DNA from: a virus
Direction: 5' to 3' (one strand)
DNA: 64,000 bases
Virus record (IMG/VR): IMGVR_UViG_3300036851_000225
Location: 1 to 64,000 of that record
Position numbers and translations under genes: made by a program. Positions 44,491 through 51,330 of this stretch are shown piece by piece; the first letter of the stretch is position 1; each line of letters begins with the position of its first letter. The notes below the pieces were generated by a model. It was not told the DNA's origin. It did no database searches and saw only the letters and a list, made by a program, of their open reading frames with translations.

Positions 44491-46956
44491 ATGCCCTCAC
44501 TCCACGATACCGCCATTAGCTATGCTCGTGCTGATCGTCGTATTATCCCGCTTCACGATACCGTATCCGGCCAATGTTCATGCAACGATCCAGATTGTGG
44601 CAGTCCTGGCAAACACCCTCGAACAAAAAATGGATTGATAGATGCTATTACTGACACGAACATTATAGATAAATGGTGGCAGCAATGGCCTGATGCTAAT
44701 ATTGGTATAGTGGGCGATGAGGGAATAGATATTGATAACAAAGGCAATCCTGATGCCAATGAGTTGTATGAGGAATGGGCAGCGCTCGTTGAAACCCTAG
44801 ATCCCGGACTTGTTGATCGCTTGCTCTGTGAGGGCACACCTAGCGGCGGCTATCATCTCGCCTGGGATTGTGAAACGATAGAGGGCAGTCAGAAGTTAGC
44901 ACAACGAATGCCGACAAAGAGTGAGCTGCGTAAAGAGCCAAAGCTGAAAGCTATTACCTTGATAGAGACACGGGGCAGTGGCGGCTACTTCGCAGTTACC
45001 CCCTCGCAAGGCTATACCCTGTATCGCGGTGACTGGTGTAATTTGCCAGCCATCACCGAAGGGGAGCGGCTTATCTTGCTCGATTGTGCCAGGGCGATGA
45101 ATAAGCTTACGAGTGGCAAGCTTATCACCGGCTACACCTCACGACAGGGAGAGAATGGATTAAAGCCAGGTGTGGATTATAGCGAGCGGGTGACAAATGA
45201 TGAAATTGCAGCATTGCTCAAAAAGCACGGCTGGAAACATACCCGCAGCAGAAGCGATAACGAGTATTTTTGCAGGCCGGGAAAAAAGGGAGGTATCAGC
45301 GCGTCGTGGAGTGATAAAGAGCGTGTCTTTTATGTATTCAGCAGCAACGCAGCGCCGTTCGATCAGGATCATGGCTATGGCGCTTTCGCCGTCTATGCTC
45401 ACTTAGAGCACAACGGCGATTTTAGTGCAGCGGCGCGGGCATTGGTCAAAGAGGGGTATGGCGATCAAGTTCTCGATAGTCCGCTACTTAATAACGGCAA
45501 ATGTCCAAAATGCGGTAAGGCACCACGCAAGAGTAAGTACAACGATGAATGGTACTGCAACTGCCAAAGTCCCGCACTGAAATGGCCTGCCGATCCAATA
45601 GCTACTGAGCAAGCCGATCCTGTCAGGCCAGTGTCTCATTCTCAGCGCAAGATCGAATATGTGACCGACTGGCGACAATCTGGCGTTACGCTAGCTGAAC
45701 TTCAGTATAAACAATTCGAGCCTGAGCGGTGGATAATTGAAAACATTTTACCAGAAGGTGCATGCCTGCTTGCTGCTAAATACAAGAGCAAAAAATCATG
45801 GCTATCGCTTGCTCTTAGCTTGGCTGTTTCTATGGGGGGCAAGGCGCTAGGCAGACTAGCAGTATCATCAGGCAGAGTGCTCTATCTTGACCTTGAGGGT
45901 AAGCAGCAGCGCATTCAGAAGCGTACACGCGCTATTTTAGGTGTGCGCAATATTTTATGGCCTGATAACTTTCACATTTTTACCCAATGGCCGCAAGGCG
46001 ATGAAGGATTAGATCGGCTGGAACAGTGGCTTAAAGCCTATAGCGATACTGCTCTAGCTATCATAGACGTACTGGCTGATTTTCGCCGGCCTATCGAAAA
46101 ACATGAACAGCCGTATCAATATGATCGCGCCACAGTACAGCCTATCAATAGCCTATTCGAGCATTATCACGCTACGGCTATCCTCGTGCATCACTTCAAT
46201 AAGGCCAAGAATGATGACATTATGGATAGTATCAGCGGGACAACTGGCCTGCCTTCAGCAGTCAATACGATGTGGGGATTGTCCAGAGATGTAAACGATA
46301 GTAGCATTACTGTTCTCAGTTTGCGCGGGCGCGACCTGGAGAATGAGGAGCCGATAGCACTTCGCTGGGATAGCTATCTCAACAGCCATATCATCGAAGG
46401 ACCGGCGCATGAAGTTGCCATATCTACAGAGCGCAAGGCCGTTCTTGCTTTATTGAGCGATGACATGCCGCGCACGCCAAAAGAGATTGCTGCTGAACTA
46501 GGAAAAACAGCAGAGTCAGTCAAGCAGCTTTTGCGCAAACTTTTGAGTGATGAATCGGTAGACAAAGCCGGATATGGTAAATACGCGATACTGCGCAAAG
46601 TCGATCACTCCGATCACTCCGATCACTCTGGTACTTGTGATCACTCTGATCACTCTTTGGATGGTTCCAAGAGTGATCGATCCATAGCAAGAGTGATCCC
46701 CCCCGATCACTCTGTTTTGGAGCATCAGGAAGGCTCAAATGGCAAGAGTGATCAGAGTGATCGAGATCAGCATATGGATGAAAAAATGATCGATGATACG
46801 ACACTCACCGATAGTGATCATAGCCGACTAGCTGTCCTTGCAGCGCAGTCAGGGCAAAGCAACACATCGTATCAGCATATCAATCGCATTCGAGATATGG
46901 CAACACGGCGCTATGCAATGCAGGAGATTGAACGAATAGAGGGAGAGAAAAAATGA
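44491..46956 (+). CDS. Primase-polymerase/helicase replication protein
   Basis: 821 aa. Residues 1-200 are a Prim-Pol domain: HPRTKNGLIDAITDTNIIDKWWQQWPDANIGIVGDEGIDID (metal-binding GIDID), PSGGYHLAW, TLIETRGSGGYFAVTPS. Residues 290-330 hold a zinc motif (CPKCGKAPRKSKYNDEWYCNC). Residues 420-650 are a RepA/AAA_25-type helicase, but the Walker A is degenerate (AAKYKSKKSWLSL instead of GKPKSGKSW). VHHFNKAKND and GTTGLPSAVNTMWGLSR are later motifs. Residues 680-760 are a low-complexity segment encoded by an iteron cluster. It initiates and unwinds phage DNA. Confidence 0.85.
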   Translation: MPSLHDTAISYARADRRIIPLHDTVSGQCSCNDPDCGSPGKHPRTKNGLIDAITDTNIIDKWWQQWPDANIGIVGDEGIDIDNKGNPDANELYEEWAALVETLDPGLVDRLLCEGTPSGGYHLAWDCETIEGSQKLAQRMPTKSELRKEPKLKAITLIETRGSGGYFAVTPSQGYTLYRGDWCNLPAITEGERLILLDCARAMNKLTSGKLITGYTSRQGENGLKPGVDYSERVTNDEIAALLKKHGWKHTRSRSDNEYFCRPGKKGGISASWSDKERVFYVFSSNAAPFDQDHGYGAFAVYAHLEHNGDFSAAARALVKEGYGDQVLDSPLLNNGKCPKCGKAPRKSKYNDEWYCNCQSPALKWPADPIATEQADPVRPVSHSQRKIEYVTDWRQSGVTLAELQYKQFEPERWIIENILPEGACLLAAKYKSKKSWLSLALSLAVSMGGKALGRLAVSSGRVLYLDLEGKQQRIQKRTRAILGVRNILWPDNFHIFTQWPQGDEGLDRLEQWLKAYSDTALAIIDVLADFRRPIEKHEQPYQYDRATVQPINSLFEHYHATAILVHHFNKAKNDDIMDSISGTTGLPSAVNTMWGLSRDVNDSSITVLSLRGRDLENEEPIALRWDSYLNSHIIEGPAHEVAISTERKAVLALLSDDMPRTPKEIAAELGKTAESVKQLLRKLLSDESVDKAGYGKYAILRKVDHSDHSDHSGTCDHSDHSLDGSKSDRSIARVIPPDHSVLEHQEGSNGKSDQSDRDQHMDEKMIDDTTLTDSDHSRLAVLAAQSGQSNTSYQHINRIRDMATRRYAMQEIERIEGEKK
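46603..46762 (+). repeat. Iteron-like cluster inside the replication gene (candidate origin)
   Basis: The octamer GATCACTC occurs 6 times forward (46603, 46612, 46621, 46639, 46648, 46705) and 4 times inverted (46671, 46691, 46746, 46755) within 160 bp. It encodes a DHS-rich stretch. Iterons inside the initiator gene are known from lambda O. GATC-rich sites might also be methylated. Confidence 0.7.
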
Positions 46957-47225
46957 CACTCAGTATCTTTGACGATCTGATCTTTCCCGCCATGCCGCCG
47001 CGCCAGCCGTCAATCACCCGCGCTTGTGCCGTGTGCGACATGCCGACTTCGTTGCAGCCAAGCCAGCCGCGCTTGTGTGGCTTATGCCGAGCCGATGTGC
47101 CAAAGATACGCGCTCATCTTGCCCATTTACGAACGGCGTATGAGCAACAGTTGAGTGATGATGCGCAGTCGGTAGCGCTGGCGAGAGTGACGAGTGCCGA
47201 GAGGGAGGTAAGCAGATGCAACTAG
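46953..47225 (+). CDS. Small zinc-ribbon protein
   Basis: 90 aa. ACAVCDMPTSLQPSQPRLCGLCRADV has two CxxC pairs; the rest is helical (HLAHLRTAYEQQLSDDAQSVALARV). Overlaps the replication gene by 4 nt. Unknown. Confidence 0.5.
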   Translation: MTLSIFDDLIFPAMPPRQPSITRACAVCDMPTSLQPSQPRLCGLCRADVPKIRAHLAHLRTAYEQQLSDDAQSVALARVTSAEREVSRCN

Positions 47226-47620
47226 CAGATTGGCAACTGGCCTATATCAAGCATCGTAAGATCGTCGTACAGCCAGGACAGGATCTTGTTGCTCAATTCC
47301 CGTGGCTGTTTCGCAACACACATGCGATGCTGTTCCAGGCCGGCTATGCCGCTGGCATGGCGGCGCAGGAGGCAGAGATCGTCAGCCTTGCCAAAATCCA
47401 GCAACGCACAGAGGAGAACTTTATGCGTACAGCAAAGGCGTGGGAGGAAGCAAAAAATCAAGCTGAAATTGCCGTGCGTCGTGAGCAAGAGTTGCAACGT
47501 GCCTATGACAATGTAGTGATAGTCTGCCAGGCCGAGATCGATGTGTTGCGCCGCTTGCTGAGTGAGGCAGAGGCCGAAGTACATCGGCTTAAGCAGTGTT
47601 CGATTGAACGCACTGATTAG
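47216..47620 (+). CDS. Coiled-coil protein
   Basis: 134 aa. The C-terminal two thirds are coiled coil (KAWEEAKNQAEIAVRREQELQRAYDN...EIDVLRRLLSEAEAEVHRLKQ). Stop lies inside the dispersed site copy 11. Unknown; comparable small helical proteins occur after replication genes. Confidence 0.5.
   Translation: MQLADWQLAYIKHRKIVVQPGQDLVAQFPWLFRNTHAMLFQAGYAAGMAAQEAEIVSLAKIQQRTEENFMRTAKAWEEAKNQAEIAVRREQELQRAYDNVVIVCQAEIDVLRRLLSEAEAEVHRLKQCSIERTD
47597..47620 (+). promoter_or_regulatory. Dispersed regulatory site, copy 11
   Basis: Plus-orientation copy (TGTTCGATTGAACGCACTGATTAG type) that overlaps the last codons of the coiled-coil gene and lies upstream of the modification island. Confidence 0.65.
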
Positions 47621-47837
47621 AAGGTATGCCAGGCTTCACGAGCAAGGCAGCAAGGCCGATGAGTTGCCGATCTGGTGTATCGCTCCGACGCATAAAACGT
47701 AGTGCGGCACAAATAGCACTGCAATGCGGTATCTGTAATCGGCGCTATAGGGCGTTAGGGATTTACAGCGTGTCAGCTCATTAGGACGATATACAACAGG
47801 TACAAAGTAGACAATATATTTTACAATGGAGAAAAAC
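47621..47837. other. Intergenic region before the modification island
   Basis: About 215 bp without a convincing gene on either strand. It contains small inverted repeats (AGTGC/GCACT at about 47700-47719; GGCA/TGCC around 47667-47689) but no clear promoter. Confidence 0.35.
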
Positions 47838-48143
47838 ATGTGCTTTGAACATTTGAACGAAGCAAATAAGCGCAATGAACTGCTCTTGCTTGACGGCGGC
47901 ATGTGTCGTTTTCATCTGCGCAAAGACGGCCAATTGACGATCCACGAGATCATCAGTCAGCAGCCAGGGACAGGCCAAAAGATGCTCGGCGAACTGAAAA
48001 CGAAAGGCGCAACGTCACTCTTTGCGAAGTGTTCTGTTGCATATCAATCGAACGAATGGTACAGACGGCGTGGCTTTATCCTCGAAAAAGTTGAGACGTT
48101 GAAATCTGGCACGCAGATCAATCATTGGCGGCTATGGAACTGA
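47838..48143 (+). CDS. Small GNAT-type acyltransferase of the modification island
   Basis: 101 aa from ATG 47838, favoured by GGAG 6 nt upstream over an ATG four codons earlier. LTIHEIISQQPGTGQKMLGELKTKGATSLFAKC and SNEWYRRRGFILEKVETL give the GNAT acetyl-CoA loop (QxPGTGxxML) and the C-terminal NxWYxRxGF pattern. It overlaps the start of the DpdA-like gene by 10 nt. An acyl-transfer role in base or DNA modification is inferred from context only. Confidence 0.7.
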   Translation: MCFEHLNEANKRNELLLLDGGMCRFHLRKDGQLTIHEIISQQPGTGQKMLGELKTKGATSLFAKCSVAYQSNEWYRRRGFILEKVETLKSGTQINHWRLWN

Positions 48144-48814
48144 TCTATTGCGCTGGCAAAAATCGCCACTTTGAAGCCATAGCATTAGGAGCAGGCTTCA
48201 ATCTAGGCGTTCAATTACCGAATGTAATCTATCATCTGCCGCTCTACTTTGCCGATCAGGATTGGAAAAGGCCGAATAGAGAACGGTACATGGCGGCATT
48301 GGCTGAACATCGCCCGGTAGTGGCAACAGTACTGGACTGGGAGCAAGAGGAGCAACTTGACGAGGTGTTAGATTGGGCTGAAGAAACAACACAATACGTT
48401 GACCGTGTACTCATTGTGCCAAAAGTATCGGACGGCATTGATCGTTTGCCGCGCGTGATTGGCGGTAAACCGGTTATGCTGGCGTTTAGCGTGCCTACGC
48501 GGTTTGGAGGTACGCAATTACCAATCTGGGAATTTGCAGGCTGGCCTGTCCACTTACTCGGCGGCTCGCCGCATAGCCAGATGCATTATTGGTATCACTT
48601 ATCAGCAATAGCCGATGTAGTGAGCACAGACGGCAATATGGCACAACAGCAAGCACACAAGTGCCGCTTTTGGAATAAGAATAAGGGTAGCAAGGGGCAC
48701 TGGATACAACTTAGCGAGGTCGGAGCAGGCGACTTCGGCAAGGATAGCAATCAAGAGGCGTTCCGGCGTTCGTGCCAGAACATCATGGAGGCGTGGCAAT
48801 GCCTGATGAAATGA
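48134..48814 (+). CDS. DpdA/TGT-like protein (paralogue A)
   Basis: 226 aa from ATG 48134 (MELIYCAGKNRHFEAIALGAGF). ATVLDWEQEEQLDEVLDWAEETTQYVDRVLIVPK resembles the TGT-type (beta/alpha)8 barrel with acidic residue after strand 4. SVPTRFGGTQLPIWEFAGWPVHLLGGSPHSQMHYWYHL, then ADVVSTDGNM, is the base-exchange-like core with the second Asp. It is much smaller than tRNA-guanine transglycosylases (about 380 aa), as in phage DpdA-type proteins. A close paralogue forms the first half of the fusion at 53602. Predicted to swap guanine for a 7-deazaguanine in DNA. Confidence 0.6.
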   Translation: MELIYCAGKNRHFEAIALGAGFNLGVQLPNVIYHLPLYFADQDWKRPNRERYMAALAEHRPVVATVLDWEQEEQLDEVLDWAEETTQYVDRVLIVPKVSDGIDRLPRVIGGKPVMLAFSVPTRFGGTQLPIWEFAGWPVHLLGGSPHSQMHYWYHLSAIADVVSTDGNMAQQQAHKCRFWNKNKGSKGHWIQLSEVGAGDFGKDSNQEAFRRSCQNIMEAWQCLMK

Positions 48815-49005
48815 CAATCATCACAGGACAAAACGGCTTTTACGCCGTCGTCGGCAATCGGCGCACGCGGCTCTATATCAGTGTAGCGGCTGCACAGCGA
48901 GCGGCGGCAAGAGGCGAATTGTACACGGCGCACGAGTATGCCGTACTGACTGGACAGGACGCCGCGCAGCCTGAAGCCAAATCGCCGCTATCGCTGTTCG
49001 ATTGA
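48799..49005 (+). CDS. Small protein after DpdA-like A
   Basis: 68 aa from ATG 48799 (GGAGG upstream), overlapping the DpdA-like stop. GQNGFYAVVGNRRTRLYISVAAAQRAAARGELYTAHEYAVL. Not recognised; beta then helical. Confidence 0.5.
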   Translation: MPDEMTIITGQNGFYAVVGNRRTRLYISVAAAQRAAARGELYTAHEYAVLTGQDAAQPEAKSPLSLFD

Positions 49006-49017
49006 TCGTACTGATTG
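48995..49017 (+). promoter_or_regulatory. Dispersed regulatory site, copy 12
   Basis: Plus-orientation copy (core TTCGATTGATCGTA then CTGATTG) whose last bases overlap the -35 box TTGACA of the promoter at 49015-49043. Repression or activation from the site would directly control that promoter. Confidence 0.75.
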
Positions 49018-49043
49018 ACAAATAGGGGCAGCGGATGTATACT
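49015..49043 (+). promoter_or_regulatory. Promoter of the 49.2-50.3 kb operon
   Basis: TTGACA (49015-49020), a 17-bp spacer and TATACT (49038-49043). Confidence 0.8.
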
Positions 49044-49049
49044 TGTCTC

Positions 49050-49185
49050 GATACCTTCAGTCAGGAAAGCGATGCAGGCGTTGTGCTAGGCGCTGCATCG
49101 GCAGCACAATTGCATACGCATCGCTACGAAAGGCCATTTGATCGACTGTCTAGCACCAGTCAATCAGGTGGCTTTCTCGTTTCCA
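49050..49185 (+). ncRNA. Structured leader with switch-like hairpins and attenuator
   Basis: In the 150-nt leader, CGATGCAG (49070-49077) pairs with CTGCATCG (49093-49100). Competing pairs are TTGTGCT (49081-49087) with AGCACAA (49103-49109), and GCGATGC (49069-49075) with GCATCGC (49118-49124). The two sets cannot form together. It is followed by a hairpin at 49133-49172 (GCCA...GACTG/CAGTC...TGGC) and a T-rich run (TTTCTCGTTT). This is the arrangement of a riboswitch or attenuator. No ligand class is recognised; folding is by eye. Confidence 0.45.
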
Positions 49186-49197
49186 AGAGGAGAGAAG

Positions 49198-49470
49198 ATG
49201 AGTTTTACACCAGGGCCATGGCGTGCTGAGCGAACGTTAGGCGAGTGGGCTATTACTGGACCACCGAACTATGACGAGGATAGTATCGTTGTGTGGGCTG
49301 ATGCTGGCGTGAACGGTAAGGCCAATGCGCGATTGATCGCCGCCGCCCCTGACATGCACGCCGCCCTCACCCAGGTATCGACTATCCTTCACCGTCGCAA
49401 TCAGCCAGGCTGGGAAGAGGAGTTATTGGCAGTCGTTGACGCTGCTCTGAGCAAGGCGGAAGTGCAATGA
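49198..49470 (+). CDS. Small phage protein (TPGPW family)
   Basis: 90 aa from ATG 49198 (GAGGAGAGAAG upstream). FTPGPWRAERTLGEWAITGPPNYDEDSIVVWADAGVNGKANARLIAAAPDMHAALTQVSTIL resembles a common family of small phage proteins beginning TPGPW and with AAPDMxxAL. Function unknown; first gene after the structured leader. Confidence 0.65.
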   Translation: MSFTPGPWRAERTLGEWAITGPPNYDEDSIVVWADAGVNGKANARLIAAAPDMHAALTQVSTILHRRNQPGWEEELLAVVDAALSKAEVQ

Positions 49471-49823
49471 AGTGGGCAACAAACTACAAACGTACAGCCT
49501 ACTATCGATCCTTTGCAGCGGAGCGATTACGCAAAGAGCGACGACTGTACGCCACAATCGCGCTTCTGTCCTGTATCTATTCAGTGACGCTTGCTATCCT
49601 TGAACGGCGACTGCCGATCATACCTGACTACACGATAGTCGAGGTAATGGTCGGCGTGTTGATCGTCCTGGTGCCTGCTGCACTGATAGCACGGCGGCTT
49701 GACGATGATGCATTCCCGCTGACATGGCGACGGTACGAGCGGCTGATCGTCGGCGGCTTTGTAAGCAGTGGCATCCCTATCGCAGTGTGGCAAGCCGTTG
49801 AATACATATTGAGGCGAGCATGA
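49467..49823 (+). CDS. Membrane protein
   Basis: 118 aa, overlapping the previous gene by 4 nt. About three hydrophobic segments (LYATIALLSCIYSVTLAIL; YTIVEVMVGVLIVLVPAALIA; ERLIVGGFVSSGIPIAVW). Positively charged N-terminus. Unrecognised. Confidence 0.55.
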   Translation: MKWATNYKRTAYYRSFAAERLRKERRLYATIALLSCIYSVTLAILERRLPIIPDYTIVEVMVGVLIVLVPAALIARRLDDDAFPLTWRRYERLIVGGFVSSGIPIAVWQAVEYILRRA

Positions 49824-50110
49824 CACCTGACGAGTTTTACAGGCAATACACAGCGTTGCTCCACGCCTTACAAACTGGCGTGATGTATCGGCAACAGCTT
49901 GATCCAAGAGACGGCACACCTAAGCATCTACGGGTCGGTATTAACGCCAGCAAGGTCGATCATGCTGCGCTGGTGCGATTGCTCATTGATCGTGGTATCT
50001 TCACAGAAGCAGAGTATTTTGTTGCTCTGCTGGAAGAAATGAAAGTCGAAGTACAGCGTTATGAAGCGGAACTGTCACAGCACTACGGTGTAAAGGTAAC
50101 GCTAGGATAA
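49820..50110 (+). CDS. Small helical protein
   Basis: 96 aa: EFYRQYTALLHALQTGVMYRQQLDPRDGTPKHLRVGINASKVDHAALVRLLIDRGIFTEAEYFVALLEEMK. Overlaps the previous gene by 4 nt. Not recognised. Confidence 0.5.
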   Translation: MTPDEFYRQYTALLHALQTGVMYRQQLDPRDGTPKHLRVGINASKVDHAALVRLLIDRGIFTEAEYFVALLEEMKVEVQRYEAELSQHYGVKVTLG

Positions 50111-50114
50111 CACA

Positions 50115-50330
50115 ATGAAACTCTCCTCTCTCCTCTCAGCACACTATCGCATCTTCCGCTACATCGGCGCTCCGAAGTGGTACGCTGCCCGCCGTGCCAT
50201 AGTCGAGATGATCAAGGTGTATCCGGTGCAAGATTGGCGCTTTGTGGCGTGGCTGCTGTTCCTGGCATTGAACGTCAGCCTTGTGCTCAATATTGCACTC
50301 ATCGTGCTGATCATCATTGCGACGGCATAG
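50115..50330 (+). CDS. Small single-helix membrane protein
   Basis: 71 aa. C-terminal transmembrane helix (FVAWLLFLALNVSLVLNIALIVLIIIATA); N-terminal half soluble and basic. Function unknown. Confidence 0.5.
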   Translation: MKLSSLLSAHYRIFRYIGAPKWYAARRAIVEMIKVYPVQDWRFVAWLLFLALNVSLVLNIALIVLIIIATA

Positions 50331-50509
50331 GCTCTTGCTGGCTGTGCTGACTGCCGTGATAGAGAGCCTGTCATAGGCATTGAGTACAGCCAAGAGGAGC
50401 CTATACGACAAAAGGGGGTGATCAGCGGGCGACATCGCACCGTCCAGGGTTGATTGCACAATCGGGGCAGCGTCGCTGTGAGGAGCGCTGCCCCACTTAT
50501 CAGCACCAG
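50331..50509 (+). other. Structured intergenic region with possible promoter
   Basis: No gene. TGGCTGT (about 50346) and ACAGCCA pair around an inner GCCT/AGGC hairpin, and GGGGCAGCG/CGCTGCCCC makes a 9-bp hairpin at about 50464-50494. TTGAGT (50380-50385), a 16-bp spacer and TATACG (50402-50407) is a possible promoter for the MazG-like operon. The fold is weaker evidence than at 36.5 or 43.7 kb. Confidence 0.35.
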
Positions 50510-50533
50510 TGTTCGATCAATCGAACTGATTAG
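50510..50533 (+). promoter_or_regulatory. Dispersed regulatory site, copy 13
   Basis: Full-consensus plus-orientation copy (TTCGATCAATCGAACTGATT) 10 bp before the MazG-like start. Confidence 0.75.
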
Positions 50534-50543
50534 AGGAGAGGCA

Positions 50544-50921
50544 ATGACAACACTGCATCAGCAGATACACGCCGCTGTGGAGCAACGCATAACACGCGGC
50601 GCACTGACAAACGCGGATATTCTCAGGCTGAAACTCGTCAAACTCATCGAAGAGGCATGCGAGTTGAGTGAGTATATCCATACGCCGATCCGCTATGCCA
50701 CGGCGCAAACACAAGCGCTTGCTCGCGCTAGCTTCACGCATCGGTCTTGGCTACGAGATGATCGTCACTTCGATTTTGAGAAGATCAAGCAAGAGATTGC
50801 TGATTGCTACGTCGTCCTGGCGACAATGGAGCAAGAGATCATCGCACTGACTGGCGCTGAATGGGATATGCAACAGGCAGCATTGGAGAAGGCTACAGCG
50901 GACAGGGAGCGAACGACATGA
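50544..50921 (+). CDS. MazG-like NTP pyrophosphohydrolase
   Basis: 125 aa from ATG 50544 (AGAGGAGAGGC upstream). LKLVKLIEEACELSEYI is the first helix with EExxE; FEKIKQEIADCYVVLATME has ExxxD. These four acidic residues bind metal in the all-alpha MazG family. It would hydrolyse unwanted (d)NTPs, possibly to keep unmodified precursors out. Follows the dispersed site. Confidence 0.7.
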   Translation: MTTLHQQIHAAVEQRITRGALTNADILRLKLVKLIEEACELSEYIHTPIRYATAQTQALARASFTHRSWLRDDRHFDFEKIKQEIADCYVVLATMEQEIIALTGAEWDMQQAALEKATADRERTT

Positions 50922-51118
50922 GCATGTTTGTAAAAGGTGACAAGGTGAGAGTAAAGGCCGACAGCAGAAATGGCATTGTGCTGCGTGTCAGCCCCCGTCT
51001 GCAATCGAGTGTGCTGATCCAGCCGAACGGCGGCGGCGAGCCTGTAGCCTTTCGACCAGACGAGTTGACAAAGATTGTCACTAGCTTTTATCCGGTAGCG
51101 CCTGCGGTGAAGCCATGA
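50918..51118 (+). CDS. Small beta-barrel (KOW-like) protein
   Basis: 66 aa from ATG 50918, overlapping the MazG-like stop. MFVKGDKVRVKADSRNGIVLRVSPRLQSSVLIQPNGGGEPVAFRPDELTKIV resembles small SH3/KOW-type barrels. Binding role unknown. Confidence 0.5.
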   Translation: MSMFVKGDKVRVKADSRNGIVLRVSPRLQSSVLIQPNGGGEPVAFRPDELTKIVTSFYPVAPAVKP

Positions 51119-51330
51119 GAGGGACACCAAAAACCGATCACCCGACGCCTGGATATTGGGGAACGTACAAAAAAGCTGTGGTCTTGATTGATGATGATCA
51201 CTCATTTGACGCCTGGAACCGCTATGACATGCACCGTCATCGCCGGCATAGTTTAGATAAAGTGCGCGCCATACAATTCGGATGGCGCGCATTCCGAAAA
51301 GCATTAAAGAGAGTAAAACATAATGACTAA
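51115..51330 (+). CDS. Small basic protein
   Basis: 71 aa: RGTPKTDHPTPGYWGTYKKAVVLIDDDHSFDAWNRYDMHRHRRHSLDKVRAIQ, ending Arg/Lys-rich. Overlaps both neighbours. Unrecognised. Confidence 0.45.
   Translation: MRGTPKTDHPTPGYWGTYKKAVVLIDDDHSFDAWNRYDMHRHRRHSLDKVRAIQFGWRAFRKALKRVKHND

Noticed and set aside
46603-46762. GATCACTC repeats as another CRISPR-like or terminator array
   Set aside because: Eight-bp units with irregular spacing in both orientations within an open frame fit iterons better.
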